Virus record (IMG/VR): IMGVR_UViG_3300030060_003215 | Span: 1,053 to 24,317 of that record | From: a virus | Reading direction: 5' to 3' (one strand) | DNA length: 23,265 nucleotides | Shown here: one piece after another, positions 1-7,349 of the stretch | Layout of the letters: every line of letters starts with the position of its first letter | How positions within the stretch are numbered: position 1 is the stretch's first letter | Position numbers and translations under genes: made by a program | The notes under the pieces: generated by a model | What the model was told of the DNA's origin: nothing | Databases searched by the model: none | What the model saw: only the letters and a program-made list of their open reading frames with translations

Positions 1-27
1 CTTAGTTGTGGACATTCCGTAGGCCAT
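1..27 (-). CDS. Start of a gene running off the window (N-terminal codons only)
   Basis: On the minus strand an ATG at 25-27 opens a frame reading MAYGMSTTK up to the window edge, 16 bp downstream of the terminase stop. Its position directly after the large terminase in the same direction would suit a portal or other head gene, but nine codons cannot identify it. The call rests on position and an open frame alone. Confidence 0.35.
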
Positions 28-43
28 AAGCAAAAAGGGTATC

Positions 44-1300
44 TTAGTATATTCTAAACGAAGTTTGGCCTAGTGTCTCTGGTTTTGCAAGGTTAAATTG
101 TTGTAAACAAAGATAACCAAAGGCATCAAACGCATGATCTACTCCCAAATTTTTATTTGGCAAACCAGTATTTGGTGCATAAGTCAAAGTTCTAAGCGAT
201 TTTATTAATTCTTTACAACGTGGATGTATTAAAGTTCTTCGATCTCCATTTGCATCATACAAAGCAGTATTAACAGCAGTAATCTTATCTCTAATTTTCC
301 AAGGAGCTTTTGGACTCATAACAGTAAATCCACTACGCCTAAGAATACTATGATCTGTTGAACCTACTCCACTTGTCTTTCTTGCATTACCAGTAGGGTC
401 AGGGCAGGCAATTACTCTTCGATCCACCCCATATCTCCTTGTAACTTCTTCAGCAAAATCCCAGGTTGTAGCTCCACCCGTCAACATGATCTCATCAAAC
501 ACATAAAGAGTGTCATTATGCTTCACAGCACAGACTCCTGCCATAGGATCAACGTTAAAATCTAAACCTAACAACAATGGCAGCATATGTAGGTCTTGCA
601 CTTCTTTATCAATATTGTCATCAGCAAAGCTTACAGCAACTAAACCAGTAAGATTTTCAAAACTAGCTTCAAATTCCTGTCTGAATGTCCTTGCATCTAA
701 CTGCTCTCTAGCAGCTTCAACTTCTTCTGGTGCAACATTACCCCCCTCTATCGTAGTAAAACTCCATCTTTTCCAATCATCCCATTCCTGTTCACCACAA
801 AAACACCACATATCATAAAACCAACTGGCAGTACCATCAGGAGTACTAATAAACAAAGCCCACCCCTGTTTATCTGCCAGAGCAGGTCTAATTACTTCTG
901 CCCATACATCTCGATCCATAAACGCTGCTTCGTCCAATACAACCCCTGCTAGGCTCCTACCTCTCAATGCCATCGCATTCTCTGTACCCTTCAATTCAAT
1001 AGTTGATCCATTAATCAATTCCAACCTCAAATCTGTCTCATTTTTACTCTGAACCCAAACTTTAGGTACTAATCTTTTTAATTCTTTCCATGCAATATCC
1101 TTTGCCATCCGATATGTAGGAGCACAATAAAAATACACTTCCCCAGGTCGATTGATAGCTCCTCTGAGCAGTTCAATACAAGATAAATATGATTTACCAA
1201 ACCTTCTACCTGCAACTAACACCCGAAATCTTTTATCACAATTAAATACTTCCCCTTGTGCATACCTTAAACTAATTTCTGGTTTGTTTTTTACCGCCAT
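44..1300 (-). CDS. terL: Terminase large subunit (DNA-packaging ATPase and nuclease)
   Basis: The 418-residue product fits the Terminase_6 type of large terminase, the motor that drives DNA into the prohead and cuts it. The N-terminal ATPase shows a Walker A GRRFGKS at residues 31-37 and a Walker B VVLDEAAF at 120-127 with D123/E124. The C-terminal RNase H-like nuclease has acidic clusters GLDFN (D247), ACPDPTG (D301) and VDHAFDAF (D388, D392). Length is normal and both domains look intact. It is divergently arranged with the small-terminase-like gene at 1404, with about 100 bp between the starts. No clear Shine-Dalgarno precedes the ATG. The family assignment is firm; the packaging mode (cos or pac) cannot be told from sequence. 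Confidence 0.96.
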   Translation of the reverse strand: MAVKNKPEISLRYAQGEVFNCDKRFRVLVAGRRFGKSYLSCIELLRGAINRPGEVYFYCAPTYRMAKDIAWKELKRLVPKVWVQSKNETDLRLELINGSTIELKGTENAMALRGRSLAGVVLDEAAFMDRDVWAEVIRPALADKQGWALFISTPDGTASWFYDMWCFCGEQEWDDWKRWSFTTIEGGNVAPEEVEAAREQLDARTFRQEFEASFENLTGLVAVSFADDNIDKEVQDLHMLPLLLGLDFNVDPMAGVCAVKHNDTLYVFDEIMLTGGATTWDFAEEVTRRYGVDRRVIACPDPTGNARKTSGVGSTDHSILRRSGFTVMSPKAPWKIRDKITAVNTALYDANGDRRTLIHPRCKELIKSLRTLTYAPNTGLPNKNLGVDHAFDAFGYLCLQQFNLAKPETLGQTSFRIY

Positions 1301-1403
1301 ACACTTAAAAATAACAGAATTTTCTTCTTATACCCCTTATTTATAGCCTAGTTCACTATTTTTAGGTTATTATTCGATTATTAACTCCTTTCAGATCAAG
1401 TCC

Positions 1404-1847
1404 GTGGCTTCTTCTACCTTTCCTAACGATATAACACCCCCAATAGCTCAATCTAAAAAACGTGGTAGACCTAGATTTGTTGCTAGGTCAACAGCAGAAA
1501 AGGTTCAAGAACGTGCTCAACGCTTATATTCAAGACAACTTGATGGTCAAACTACTCGTCAACTTGTAATAGAACATTCAAAAATTGAAGGCATCTCTGA
1601 AACTACTGCTTGGCAGGATTGGGATAAAGTAAAACATTGGAATACTGAAGATTGGGATAAAGATAGAGAAAATATGCTTCCACGCCTCCAAGCCATGAGA
1701 GTACGTCTTTTCAACAAAGCAGTTAAAAAAGGTCAATTACAAACAGCAGCACAGATCTTAGATAGCTTAGGTAAAGTAATAGGTGAATCCGTAGAAACAG
1801 TAAATATACAAGCTCCAGAACTTTCAATTAAAGTTGAGTCGAAGTAA
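1404..1847 (+). CDS. Putative terminase small subunit / HTH DNA-binding protein
   Basis: This 147-residue protein starts at GTG; no better ATG lies upstream. It has a basic N-terminus (KKRGRPRF, about residues 18-25), then a helix-turn-helix-like segment around residues 49-75 (TTRQLVIEHSKIEGISETTA), and a helical tail (about 92-132) that could support oligomerisation. Such proteins next to a large terminase usually recognise the packaging site and load the ATPase. The divergent orientation relative to terL is less usual than a co-directional pair. It could instead be a different HTH regulator; I rely mainly on neighbourhood and fold impression. Confidence 0.65.
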   Translation: MASSTFPNDITPPIAQSKKRGRPRFVARSTAEKVQERAQRLYSRQLDGQTTRQLVIEHSKIEGISETTAWQDWDKVKHWNTEDWDKDRENMLPRLQAMRVRLFNKAVKKGQLQTAAQILDSLGKVIGESVETVNIQAPELSIKVESK

Positions 1848-2046
1848 CGAAGATTTAGAGAATATATTTAAGTACCGAGGGGATGGCCATATATCAAAAT
1901 TTTTTTGAACACCCCCCCAAATACGCTCTAAGACCTCTGTGCGGCTCTCTGATAGCACTTAAATATAACTTGCTTGTGATAGTACCTTGAAAATTATCGC
2001 TTCTCAGAATCGATTCTCAGCTAAGTAATATTTCTTAACTTTTATA

Positions 2047-2075
2047 TTGACTATATATCACAATTATGATAATTT
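2047..2075 (+). promoter_or_regulatory. Candidate sigma70-like promoter
   Basis: TTGACT at 2047-2052 is followed after 17 bp by TAATTT at 2070-2075, reading toward the small genes from 2269. The surrounding sequence is AT-rich, so chance matches are likely; I judge it by spacing and position. Confidence 0.45.
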
Positions 2076-2101
2076 TATATCAATGTAATATTACATAATT
2101 G

Positions 2102-2134
2102 GTACATGGTGTATTTAAACAATTCCCTATGTAC
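2102..2134. repeat. Inverted repeat GTACAT...ATGTAC
   Basis: GTACAT at 2102-2107 pairs with ATGTAC at 2129-2134 across about 21 nt that also contain GG and CC flanks. It sits between the promoter-like signal and the first small gene, so it could be an operator or an RNA hairpin. No T-run follows, so it is not an obvious terminator. Confidence 0.4.
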
Positions 2135-2268
2135 AAAATATGATTTTACACCTTTTGAGACTTTGCATTCTTTGATGTTAAGACTATTTCGATAGATTAA
2201 CCGCTCCAGAGAATACAAAAGCAAAGAACCAAAAAAGATCCTAGAAAATTTATCCTTCTTTCCTTCCT

Positions 2269-2517
2269 ATGGATTATTTAAAAGAAGTTAGCCCATATTT
2301 AAATATGGAGTTAACTAACAATCATAAGTTAGCCTTCAAAATTGCACTTGATAAATTAGGAGCTACAGTAGAAAATCCCGTAAATATTACTACGTGGATG
2401 TTTATTGAAGCGACTAACGCAATACACCCAACTAGTCCCAATGTATTGATTTTCAAAGATCAAATTACTAGGGAATCATTTAAGATCTCATATGATCTAT
2501 ATGACCTAGCGATATGA
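2269..2517 (+). CDS. Hypothetical small protein (82 aa)
   Basis: An intact 82-residue frame with acidic and hydrophobic helical character and no motif I recognise. No signal peptide or membrane segment is visible. The ATG follows a pyrimidine-rich TTTCCTTCCT instead of a Shine-Dalgarno; the same decamer recurs ahead of the next small gene at 2550-2559. It is closed by a clear hairpin terminator at 2526, so it forms its own short transcription unit. Function unknown. Confidence 0.6.
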   Translation: MDYLKEVSPYLNMELTNNHKLAFKIALDKLGATVENPVNITTWMFIEATNAIHPTSPNVLIFKDQITRESFKISYDLYDLAI

Positions 2518-2525
2518 TTAGATCA

Positions 2526-2560
2526 GGAGTAACTTTAATTAGTTACTCCTTTCCTTCCTT
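2526..2560 (+). terminator. Rho-independent terminator
   Basis: GGAGTAACT (2526-2534) pairs perfectly with AGTTACTCC (2541-2549) around a 6-nt loop, followed by TTTCCTTCCTTT. It lies 9 bp after the stop of the 82-residue gene. Confidence 0.75.
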
Positions 2561-2580
2561 TATCCCTTCCTCAAAAAACT

Positions 2581-2679
2581 ATGGAACTATTAATTTTAAT
2601 TGGTGGAGTCTATGCACTTTACTTAGTCGGCTATTCAATAGCCGTAAATATTGATTATTGGAGTATTAACAAGAAATGA
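2581..2679 (+). CDS. Small single-span membrane protein (32 aa)
   Basis: A 32-residue frame whose first 24 residues are hydrophobic (starting MELLILIGGVYALYLVG), consistent with one membrane helix, ending in a short polar tail (NKK). Its stop overlaps the start of the next gene by 4 bp (ATGA), which supports real translation. Function unknown; small phage membrane peptides may act on the envelope, but nothing here shows it. Confidence 0.5.
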   Translation: MELLILIGGVYALYLVGYSIAVNIDYWSINKK

Positions 2680-2822
2680 AATTTTACGTATTTTATTTAC
2701 TTGCAGTTATTGCAAGCACTCTCTATTTAACGTCAATTTTGAAAGATATGACAAAGGCAGACTGTGCCTATGGTGTACAATCTGCTTGCACTTATCTAGA
2801 AAAAATTAATAAGGAGCTTTAA
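2676..2822 (+). CDS. Small membrane-anchored or secreted protein (48 aa)
   Basis: A 48-residue product with a hydrophobic N-terminal helix (MKFYVFYLLAVIASTLYL) followed by a short polar domain with two cysteines (ADCAYGVQSACTYLEK) that could form a disulfide if exported. The start overlaps the preceding stop by 4 bp, and it ends just before the 60-residue coiled-coil gene. The topology is seen in sequence; the role is unknown. Confidence 0.55.
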   Translation: MKFYVFYLLAVIASTLYLTSILKDMTKADCAYGVQSACTYLEKINKEL

Positions 2823-2825
2823 TTT

Positions 2826-3008
2826 ATGGGATACGCAAACCCCGACTATTATTGGATTAAACAATTAGAAGTTAAAGATAATAAAATTATTGAGCTTTCT
2901 AATTTACTTATCAAAAGAAACAACGAACTAATAAAAGCTATTGAAAAAATATCTTTTTTAGAAACACAGATTGAATTATCAACCACACAAAAAAAGGAGT
3001 TAAATTAA
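2826..3008 (+). CDS. Short coiled-coil protein (60 aa)
   Basis: After a short aromatic N-terminus (MGYANPDYYWIK) the remaining residues form a heptad-like helix rich in Leu, Ile, Lys and Glu (about 14-58), consistent with a short coiled coil. A GGAG-like site precedes the start and an AAAAGGAG lies just ahead of the next gene, so these genes look co-transcribed. No family recognised. Confidence 0.55.
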   Translation: MGYANPDYYWIKQLEVKDNKIIELSNLLIKRNNELIKAIEKISFLETQIELSTTQKKELN

Positions 3009-3242
3009 ATGTTAAACGTTTTACTAATTATTAACGAGTGCGGTGACGCAGGAATGATAGCCGCGACTATTTCAAAAGAGAAATTAGTTGACTTCGTGGA
3101 GACTAAAGGCTACGAAGCCTGTGAATTCCAAAACGAAGATTATTCAAACGAAGATACTGTAGAATCCTTACAAAAGGAGTGCGGTTACTTCACACTAAAG
3201 ACGTTACCAGATGCAGAAGATACAATAGGCTACGGATGTTAA
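3009..3242 (+). CDS. Hypothetical acidic protein (77 aa)
   Basis: A 77-residue acidic protein with four cysteines (C12, C38, C58, C77 by my count) and no recognised motif. It starts two codons after the upstream stop, behind AAAAAGGAG, and is the last gene before a strong terminator at 3251. Higher use of C/G-ending codons than its neighbours is noticeable. Function unknown. Confidence 0.55.
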   Translation: MLNVLLIINECGDAGMIAATISKEKLVDFVETKGYEACEFQNEDYSNEDTVESLQKECGYFTLKTLPDAEDTIGYGC

Positions 3243-3250
3243 ACAATTTT

Positions 3251-3281
3251 ACCCAGATGTTAAAATCTGGGTATTTTTTTT
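3251..3281 (+). terminator. Rho-independent terminator
   Basis: ACCCAGAT (3251-3258) pairs with ATCTGGGT (3265-3272) around a 6-nt loop, followed by a run of T. It ends the 2581-3242 operon. Confidence 0.88.
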
Positions 3282-3347
3282 GTCAAAAATTTTTTTCAAA
3301 AAAAAAAATTAAAAAAAAAATTAAAAAAAATAAATTAGCTTAATAAA

Positions 3348-3378
3348 TTGAATGCAAAATTGAATGCAAAATTGAATG
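3348..3378. repeat. TTGAATG tandem sites, 12-bp period
   Basis: TTGAATG occurs at 3348, 3360 and 3372, spaced exactly 12 bp, at the end of an A-rich run and ahead of the gene at 3467. The TGAATG core recurs in the control regions at 4928-4992 and 7497-7557, so these may be operator sites for one regulator. Confidence 0.5.
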
Positions 3379-3466
3379 AATTTTTTATATATAATTAATA
3401 AGACATACTTTCACATACATAGACAGATAATTTATAATATGATAGTAAACTATTTTTTTATTTAAA

Positions 3467-3826
3467 ATGTCTACTCAAACAGAGTTAAAAGAAAGTAACT
3501 TCGGATATGTTACTTATTCAAGTGCTTTACAGAATTACATCGGATTGAATCCAGAATTAATTGACGAAGTAATTGTGCAAATCTTTCAAAATAAATTTCT
3601 AAAGGGAAATTGGGGAATTGTTGAAAGTGATTCAAAAAAAACTAATAACCGCACTATAAAAAGTGAAAATGGTGGCAGTTTATTAGGAGTCTATAAATTA
3701 TCTACTGGCCGTAAAATATGGATTATGACAGTAGGCTACGGATTAACAGAGGATAAAATGGACTTAAAAAATTATACAAAAATGGATTACAACAACACTT
3801 GCATTATGTTCCCAGAGGATTACTAA
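3467..3826 (+). CDS. Hypothetical phage protein with GRKIWIMT...MFPEDY motif (119 aa)
   Basis: This 119-residue protein has a C-terminal half with LLGVYKLSTGRKIWIMT followed by CIMFPEDY. That pattern resembles small phage and plasmid proteins of the form 'GvY...G.kiWIiTe...T..LFPeeY' that I remember without an assigned function. No membrane segment or catalytic motif is evident. It begins a new unit after the TTGAATG repeats and is followed one base later by the gene at 3828. Confidence 0.65.
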   Translation: MSTQTELKESNFGYVTYSSALQNYIGLNPELIDEVIVQIFQNKFLKGNWGIVESDSKKTNNRTIKSENGGSLLGVYKLSTGRKIWIMTVGYGLTEDKMDLKNYTKMDYNNTCIMFPEDY

Positions 3827-3827
3827 A

Positions 3828-4046
3828 ATGAGTTTTATTACTTTACTCCCTGCTTATGGTAGAGACTATAAAAGCAAAAAAGTTATTATTGATGATTTAA
3901 ACAATAATAAGGATTTTCTAGAATCTACCAGTTTAAGAGCTATTAATAAATTACAATTCAAAGAGCTAAATATTAGCTCTTTTAATGTTCGATATGATCA
4001 GCAAAGAAAAATAACAAATATAAAAATAAAAGATTTAAAAAATTAA
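3828..4046 (+). CDS. Hypothetical basic protein (72 aa)
   Basis: A 72-residue Lys/Asn-rich protein beginning MSFITLLPAYGRDYKSKK. The motif LLPAYGRDYKS followed by a helix recalls small phage proteins I have seen in other marine genomes, but I know of no function. It starts one base after the preceding stop and is closed by a long hairpin terminator. Confidence 0.6.
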   Translation: MSFITLLPAYGRDYKSKKVIIDDLNNNKDFLESTSLRAINKLQFKELNISSFNVRYDQQRKITNIKIKDLKN

Positions 4047-4096
4047 TACTTTCATAAAGGGATCATTTAAAACTGATCCTTTTATAAAAGTATTTT
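4046..4096 (+). terminator. Long hairpin terminator
   Basis: AATACTTT...GGATCA pairs with TGATCC...AAAGTATT around an A/T-rich loop, followed by a run of T. The long stem with small bulges directly after the stop at 4046 ends the two-gene unit. Confidence 0.75.
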
Positions 4097-4135
4097 TTCA
4101 AATGCTTTTAACCTTCCAAAATTTTTTGAATTATT

Positions 4136-4852
4136 ATGAATGCACTTTTAAAAATGTCAAAAGGTAATAAAAAATTAAAAAATACTTTAATTTTTGACTT
4201 GCCAAGTGGTAAAACCTGCCCTAATGCTAATGAATGTCTTGCTTATGTCATTATGAATGCAAAAGGTAAAACAGAATTAAAAGAGGGTGAAAATAATATT
4301 TTTCGATGTTATGCCGCAAGTCAGGAAAATCAATATCCAAATGTATATAAAGCTAGAAAATATAATTTAGATTTAATTCTAAAATCTTTAAAAGGTGAAT
4401 ATGGATTTTATAAAACTTATGAATTAATAAATAATTCTATTCAAAAGCATAAGACTAGAAATATTAATAAAGTTAGAATTCATTCAAGTGGCGATTTTTT
4501 TAGTGGGGAATATTTAAGAAGTTGGCTTGCAGTAGCTCGATTGAATCCACAACTTAAGTTCTATTGTTATTCTAAGTCTTTGCACTTGTTTGGAACTAAT
4601 ATATCTATTCCAGAGAATTTCTTTTTAACTGCCAGTATGGGAGGATTAAGGGATGACTTAATACATAAGGGATATTTTAAAAGATGGGCAATAGTTGTTA
4701 ATTCAGAAGACGAAGCAATAAAAAAAGGTATTGAACATATAGGTAAGCCGTACAAAATAGATAAAGATGATTCAAGTTGTTTTGAACCTGATCCATTCGC
4801 TTTATTGATACATGGAACTCAAAAAAAAGGATATTTCAAAAATTTAAAATAA
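4136..4852 (+). CDS. GP88-family phage protein (238 aa)
   Basis: The 238-residue product matches my memory of the Gene Product 88 family (PF17338) of phages: an early Cys pair (CPNANEC, 28-34), the diagnostic VRIHSSGDFFS segment (about 113-123), an aromatic FYCYSKS strand (142-148), and a late Asp/Cys-containing stretch (KDDSSCFEPD). The conserved Cys and SGD residues suggest a metal- or cofactor-dependent enzyme, but the family has no established function that I know of. It stands alone between a terminator and the TGAATG cluster at 4928. Length is close to other members. Confidence 0.8.
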   Translation: MNALLKMSKGNKKLKNTLIFDLPSGKTCPNANECLAYVIMNAKGKTELKEGENNIFRCYAASQENQYPNVYKARKYNLDLILKSLKGEYGFYKTYELINNSIQKHKTRNINKVRIHSSGDFFSGEYLRSWLAVARLNPQLKFYCYSKSLHLFGTNISIPENFFLTASMGGLRDDLIHKGYFKRWAIVVNSEDEAIKKGIEHIGKPYKIDKDDSSCFEPDPFALLIHGTQKKGYFKNLK

Positions 4853-4927
4853 TTTATTTAATTTTTAAAAAGTAAAAAAGCAGAAATTGAAATAAAAAAT
4901 CAAAATTAGTTTTTTTTAATTTTTGGA

Positions 4928-4992
4928 TTGAATGGGTTGAATGGATGAATGATTGAATGTCAGATTGACTAAATTCTGAATGATCATGAATG
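4928..4992. repeat. Cluster of six TGAATG sites
   Basis: TGAATG (often TTGAATG) occurs six times between 4928 and 4992, at irregular 7-25 bp spacing, about 80 bp ahead of the gene at 5073. Sequence downstream (TATATATAGTTTACTAATATAT) is promoter-like but too AT-rich to define. The core is shared with the sites at 3348-3378 and 7497-7557, suggesting a common regulator. Confidence 0.55.
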
Positions 4993-5072
4993 AATTGTTT
5001 AACTCTGGACATATTTATATATAGTTTACTAATATATGATATCATACTTATTACAGTCTCACATCACTAATT

Positions 5073-5342
5073 ATGAAATTATCAGAAATTAAAATTTCTA
5101 CAACTGTTGCATTAATGAAAGCATCAGTTCAAAGTTCCAAAAATAAAAAAGGTAGAATTAATATTTCAAAAGATATTGAAAGGCAATGTGAAATAGTTGG
5201 TCAATATTTGGGTAATAAATTTCTATTGGAATGTATTAGTGATGCTGAAGAATGTTTAGATAATACAAAAAAATTTGATGAAATTATGAATAAATTTGAA
5301 TCAATTGGTGCGAGATTTTCTGAAAATGTGGAGTTAGATTAA
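5073..5342 (+). CDS. Hypothetical helical protein (89 aa)
   Basis: An 89-residue, mostly helical and charged protein with no recognised motif. It is the first gene of a tightly packed run (5073-7349) where successive stops and starts overlap or abut. It lies directly downstream of the TGAATG cluster and is probably controlled there. Confidence 0.55.
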   Translation: MKLSEIKISTTVALMKASVQSSKNKKGRINISKDIERQCEIVGQYLGNKFLLECISDAEECLDNTKKFDEIMNKFESIGARFSENVELD

Positions 5343-5515
5343 TGGATATTAAAAACAAAGTAAATATATTACTGAACATACTTTCAGTATTATGTGAGTT
5401 AGCAGAAAGGGATGCTACTTTCTTTTTACCTCAGAAAGGTAATGAGATAGATTACGAAGAATCAATTAGATATTTAGTTAGAGAAATACAAATTACCAGT
5501 AGGAGAATTGATTAA
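5342..5515 (+). CDS. Hypothetical helical protein (57 aa)
   Basis: A 57-residue frame starting MDIKNKVNILLNILSVLCEL, overlapping the previous stop (TAATGG) and ending in TAATG shared with the next start. The tight overlaps on both sides are the main support. It is mostly helical with no motif. Confidence 0.5.
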   Translation: MDIKNKVNILLNILSVLCELAERDATFFLPQKGNEIDYEESIRYLVREIQITSRRID

Positions 5516-5820
5516 TGACTTATCAATGTAAACAAGTTGATATAGGAAATAAATGCGTAGAGTGTTTAAGATCAACTTCTTTTGGATCAGGTTTATTTGT
5601 AAATAGAATACCTGCTGATAATGATGAATACATAGGTTGGTTATGTCCAGAATGTAACTGGCATGAGTGTGATAGATGTGATGAAAAGATTTATTGTGAT
5701 GAAGATATTACTGCTTATGATGTTTTTGATGAAAATAAAAACTTTTCTGATGGTGCATATAGGGTTCATTATGATTGTTTAACTGAAGAAGAAAAAAAGT
5801 TATTAGAGGAGAATCAATAA
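5515..5820 (+). CDS. Cys-rich, probably zinc-binding protein (101 aa)
   Basis: The 101-residue protein has three CxxC pairs: CVEC (about 14-17), CPEC (44-47) and CDRC (52-55), plus CD at about 61-62 and a late HYDC. This suggests one or two structural zinc sites (zinc ribbon or LIM/RING-like). It may bind nucleic acid or protein; nothing else indicates its role. Start overlaps the upstream stop by one base (TAATG), as does its end with the next gene, so translation is probably coupled. Confidence 0.65.
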   Translation: MTYQCKQVDIGNKCVECLRSTSFGSGLFVNRIPADNDEYIGWLCPECNWHECDRCDEKIYCDEDITAYDVFDENKNFSDGAYRVHYDCLTEEEKKLLEENQ

Positions 5821-6002
5821 TGAAAACAATTAAATTATCTGATAAAAAGTTTAAATTATTTAAAGAATACTGTGAAGAATGGATTGATAGAAGAATTGAA
5901 TTAATAGAAGAATGTAGTAACAGAGGAGACTCTTATACACAGGAAAAATTACTTGAACACATAATGTTCGATATTTATGACTTAATAAAGGAGATTAAAT
6001 AA
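5820..6002 (+). CDS. Hypothetical helical protein (60 aa)
   Basis: A 60-residue Lys/Glu-rich helical protein (MKTIKLSDKKFKLFKEYC...) linked by TAATG overlaps to both neighbours. An AAAGGAG lies ahead of the next start. No family recognised. Confidence 0.5.
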   Translation: MKTIKLSDKKFKLFKEYCEEWIDRRIELIEECSNRGDSYTQEKLLEHIMFDIYDLIKEIK

Positions 6003-6388
6003 TGACAAATAATAATCCTCATAAAGAAGAGATAGTTGAAAGAATTAAAGAGTTGATTAGAGAAGGTAAACCTAGAGATTACATAATGGATAAAATTAAA
6101 GAAGAATTTAAAGGATTAGTTTTTCCAACTACACCTTACGAATGGTGGAAAGATATTATAAAAGATCAGGATATTAAAGAATGGGAAAAAGAAAATAAAG
6201 AGAAAGTTTTAAGTCTTTATGATCATAAAAGAAATGCTAAAATTCAAATGTATTACTGGACTTATAATAGATATGAAAAGCAACTAAAGAAGTTTGAAAG
6301 TAAGCAAAGTGAAGATCCAGAGTTATTAGATGAGATATATAGATTACAAGATAGATTACATAATAATTATTTGAAAAAAGTGGAATAA
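6002..6388 (+). CDS. Hypothetical charged protein (128 aa)
   Basis: A 128-residue strongly charged, helical protein. The N-terminal part (EEIVERIKELIREGKPRDYIMDKIKEEF) reads like a short helix-turn-helix of the type that follows 'G.s...I.+.l', followed by a Trp-rich segment (YEWWKDII) and a helical C-terminus. DNA binding is possible but unproven. It is the last gene of the TAATG-linked run before a 90-bp gap. Confidence 0.55.
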   Translation: MTNNNPHKEEIVERIKELIREGKPRDYIMDKIKEEFKGLVFPTTPYEWWKDIIKDQDIKEWEKENKEKVLSLYDHKRNAKIQMYYWTYNRYEKQLKKFESKQSEDPELLDEIYRLQDRLHNNYLKKVE

Positions 6389-6390
6389 TT

Positions 6391-6426
6391 TACTGGCATT
6401 AATTAATTAAGTAAGCCCAGTACTTT
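6391..6426 (+). terminator. Possible weak terminator
   Basis: TACTGG (6391-6396) can pair with CCAGTA (6417-6422) with an extra C on the 3' side, followed by CTTTTC. It sits right after the stop at 6388. The stem is short and the T-run weak. Confidence 0.35.
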
Positions 6427-6478
6427 TCAAATACGAAAATTCGGTAACGAAAATGAAAAAACCAAAACACAAATACTA

Positions 6479-6658
6479 ATGACTAACAATTCAAAACTAA
6501 CTAAACTTCAAAAACAACTTTTAGTTGATTTGATTGATGGTTATTGCTATCCGAGAGAACTTGGTAATGATTATGAAAAATTCTTAGAAATAAGAAAAAT
6601 TCTAGAGCCAGATAATACTTGGATAGATAATTTTCAATGGGGGTATTTTAAAAAATGA
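6479..6658 (+). CDS. Hypothetical protein (59 aa)
   Basis: A 59-residue frame beginning MTNNSKLTKLQKQLLVDLID and ending NFQWGYFKK. The pattern of an N-terminal helix, GYCYPREL and a 'fleirkile' helix looks like a small folded helical protein. Its TGA overlaps the ATG of the next gene by 4 bp. No function assigned. Confidence 0.5.
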   Translation: MTNNSKLTKLQKQLLVDLIDGYCYPRELGNDYEKFLEIRKILEPDNTWIDNFQWGYFKK

Positions 6659-6831
6659 TTAAAAAAATTCAAGTTACTTTACTGGTAGAGGTTGATACTG
6701 AGGATGAATTTATTTGTCCATCAGGAGATCCATTATTAGAAAATTGTGTAGTAAATACAGTTGAAGATAGATTTTTTACTGATCCAGTAAAAATATTAGA
6801 AGTAAAGGAGTATAAAAATGAAAATGTCTAA
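6655..6831 (+). CDS. Hypothetical small protein (58 aa)
   Basis: A 58-residue product starting with a beta-like strand (MIKKIQVTLLVEVDTED). Start overlaps the previous stop (ATGA); its 3' end overlaps the next gene by 14 bp and carries the AAAGGAG likely used by that gene. Unknown function. Confidence 0.5.
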   Translation: MIKKIQVTLLVEVDTEDEFICPSGDPLLENCVVNTVEDRFFTDPVKILEVKEYKNENV

Positions 6832-7054
6832 ATTAACGTATCAACAAAGATGTTTTATATGGGCATCAGGTCATTATCTATCTGAAGAATTAGATCCAGA
6901 TTTTTATGATTTAGAAACTGAAGATCAATTTGAAGTTTTAGAACAAATGGCTTGGCAACCTTTTGAAGATTATAGAGGTAAAGATATTTACCAATATATA
7001 TCTCAACTTGCTTGGGATATACAGAATAAAAAATTTCCTATGGAGAATGATTGA
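6818..7054 (+). CDS. Hypothetical protein (78 aa)
   Basis: A 78-residue acidic protein with a Trp- and Tyr-rich core (FIWASGHYLSEEL, LEQMAWQPFEDYRGKD). Two ATGs, 6818 and 6824, are both possible; an AAAGGAG just upstream favours the first. No family recognised. Confidence 0.55.
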   Translation: MKMSKLTYQQRCFIWASGHYLSEELDPDFYDLETEDQFEVLEQMAWQPFEDYRGKDIYQYISQLAWDIQNKKFPMEND

Positions 7055-7060
7055 AGAATA

Positions 7061-7201
7061 ATGGATTCATTTTTAATAAATCATCAACCAGTTATAGATC
7101 ATATGCATGAAGAAAATGCGATTAATGATCTAAAAAATGCTGGTATATATCCTGAGATAGAAAAGCCAGAAATAGATGAGGATTATGAAGAATATATTTG
7201 A
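7061..7201 (+). CDS. Hypothetical acidic peptide (46 aa)
   Basis: A 46-residue very acidic frame (14 Asp/Glu by my count), starting MDSFLINHQPVID. It begins 6 bp after the previous stop and ends 1 bp before the next start. Acidic small phage proteins sometimes mimic DNA or inhibit host enzymes, but there is no direct sign of that here. Confidence 0.45.
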   Translation: MDSFLINHQPVIDHMHEENAINDLKNAGIYPEIEKPEIDEDYEEYI

Positions 7202-7202
7202 T

Positions 7203-7349
7203 ATGACTAAATACATTGTAAAAACAACTTCAATTACATACAAATATGTAGAAGCTACATCGAGAGAGCAAGCTGAAGAGTTTGCTTTATCTGAAGATGT
7301 AAGTGAATTTGAAGAATATGTAGAAGTTGAAGAAGATTATGATGATTAA
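7203..7349 (+). CDS. Hypothetical acidic protein (48 aa)
   Basis: A 48-residue product starting MTKYIVKTTSITYKYVEATS, followed by an 'REQAEEFA' helix and a strand with an acidic tail. This matches a strand-helix-strand pattern seen in many small phage proteins. Its stop overlaps the stop of the convergent regulator at 7346 by 4 bp. Confidence 0.5.
   Translation: MTKYIVKTTSITYKYVEATSREQAEEFALSEDVSEFEEYVEVEEDYDD

Larger units (their letters stand above)
1848..2268. other. Gene-poor intergenic stretch (421 nt)
   Basis: No credible gene is visible on either strand. It contains a C-run flanked by T-runs near 1900-1920, a sigma70-like promoter at 2047-2075 and an inverted repeat at 2102-2134. Its place beside the terminase genes makes a packaging (cos or pac) or regulatory site possible, but no specific motif proves either. 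Confidence 0.5.

Noticed and set aside
510-818. Plus-strand open frame of 102 codons within the terminase gene
   Set aside because: It is the antisense shadow of terL, which has all catalytic motifs; the shadow is low-complexity Ser-rich sequence without a start signal.
1848-2268. Phage attachment site or cos site
   Set aside because: No integrase is visible, and no duplicated core or known cos motif can be recognised; the inverted repeat alone is not enough.
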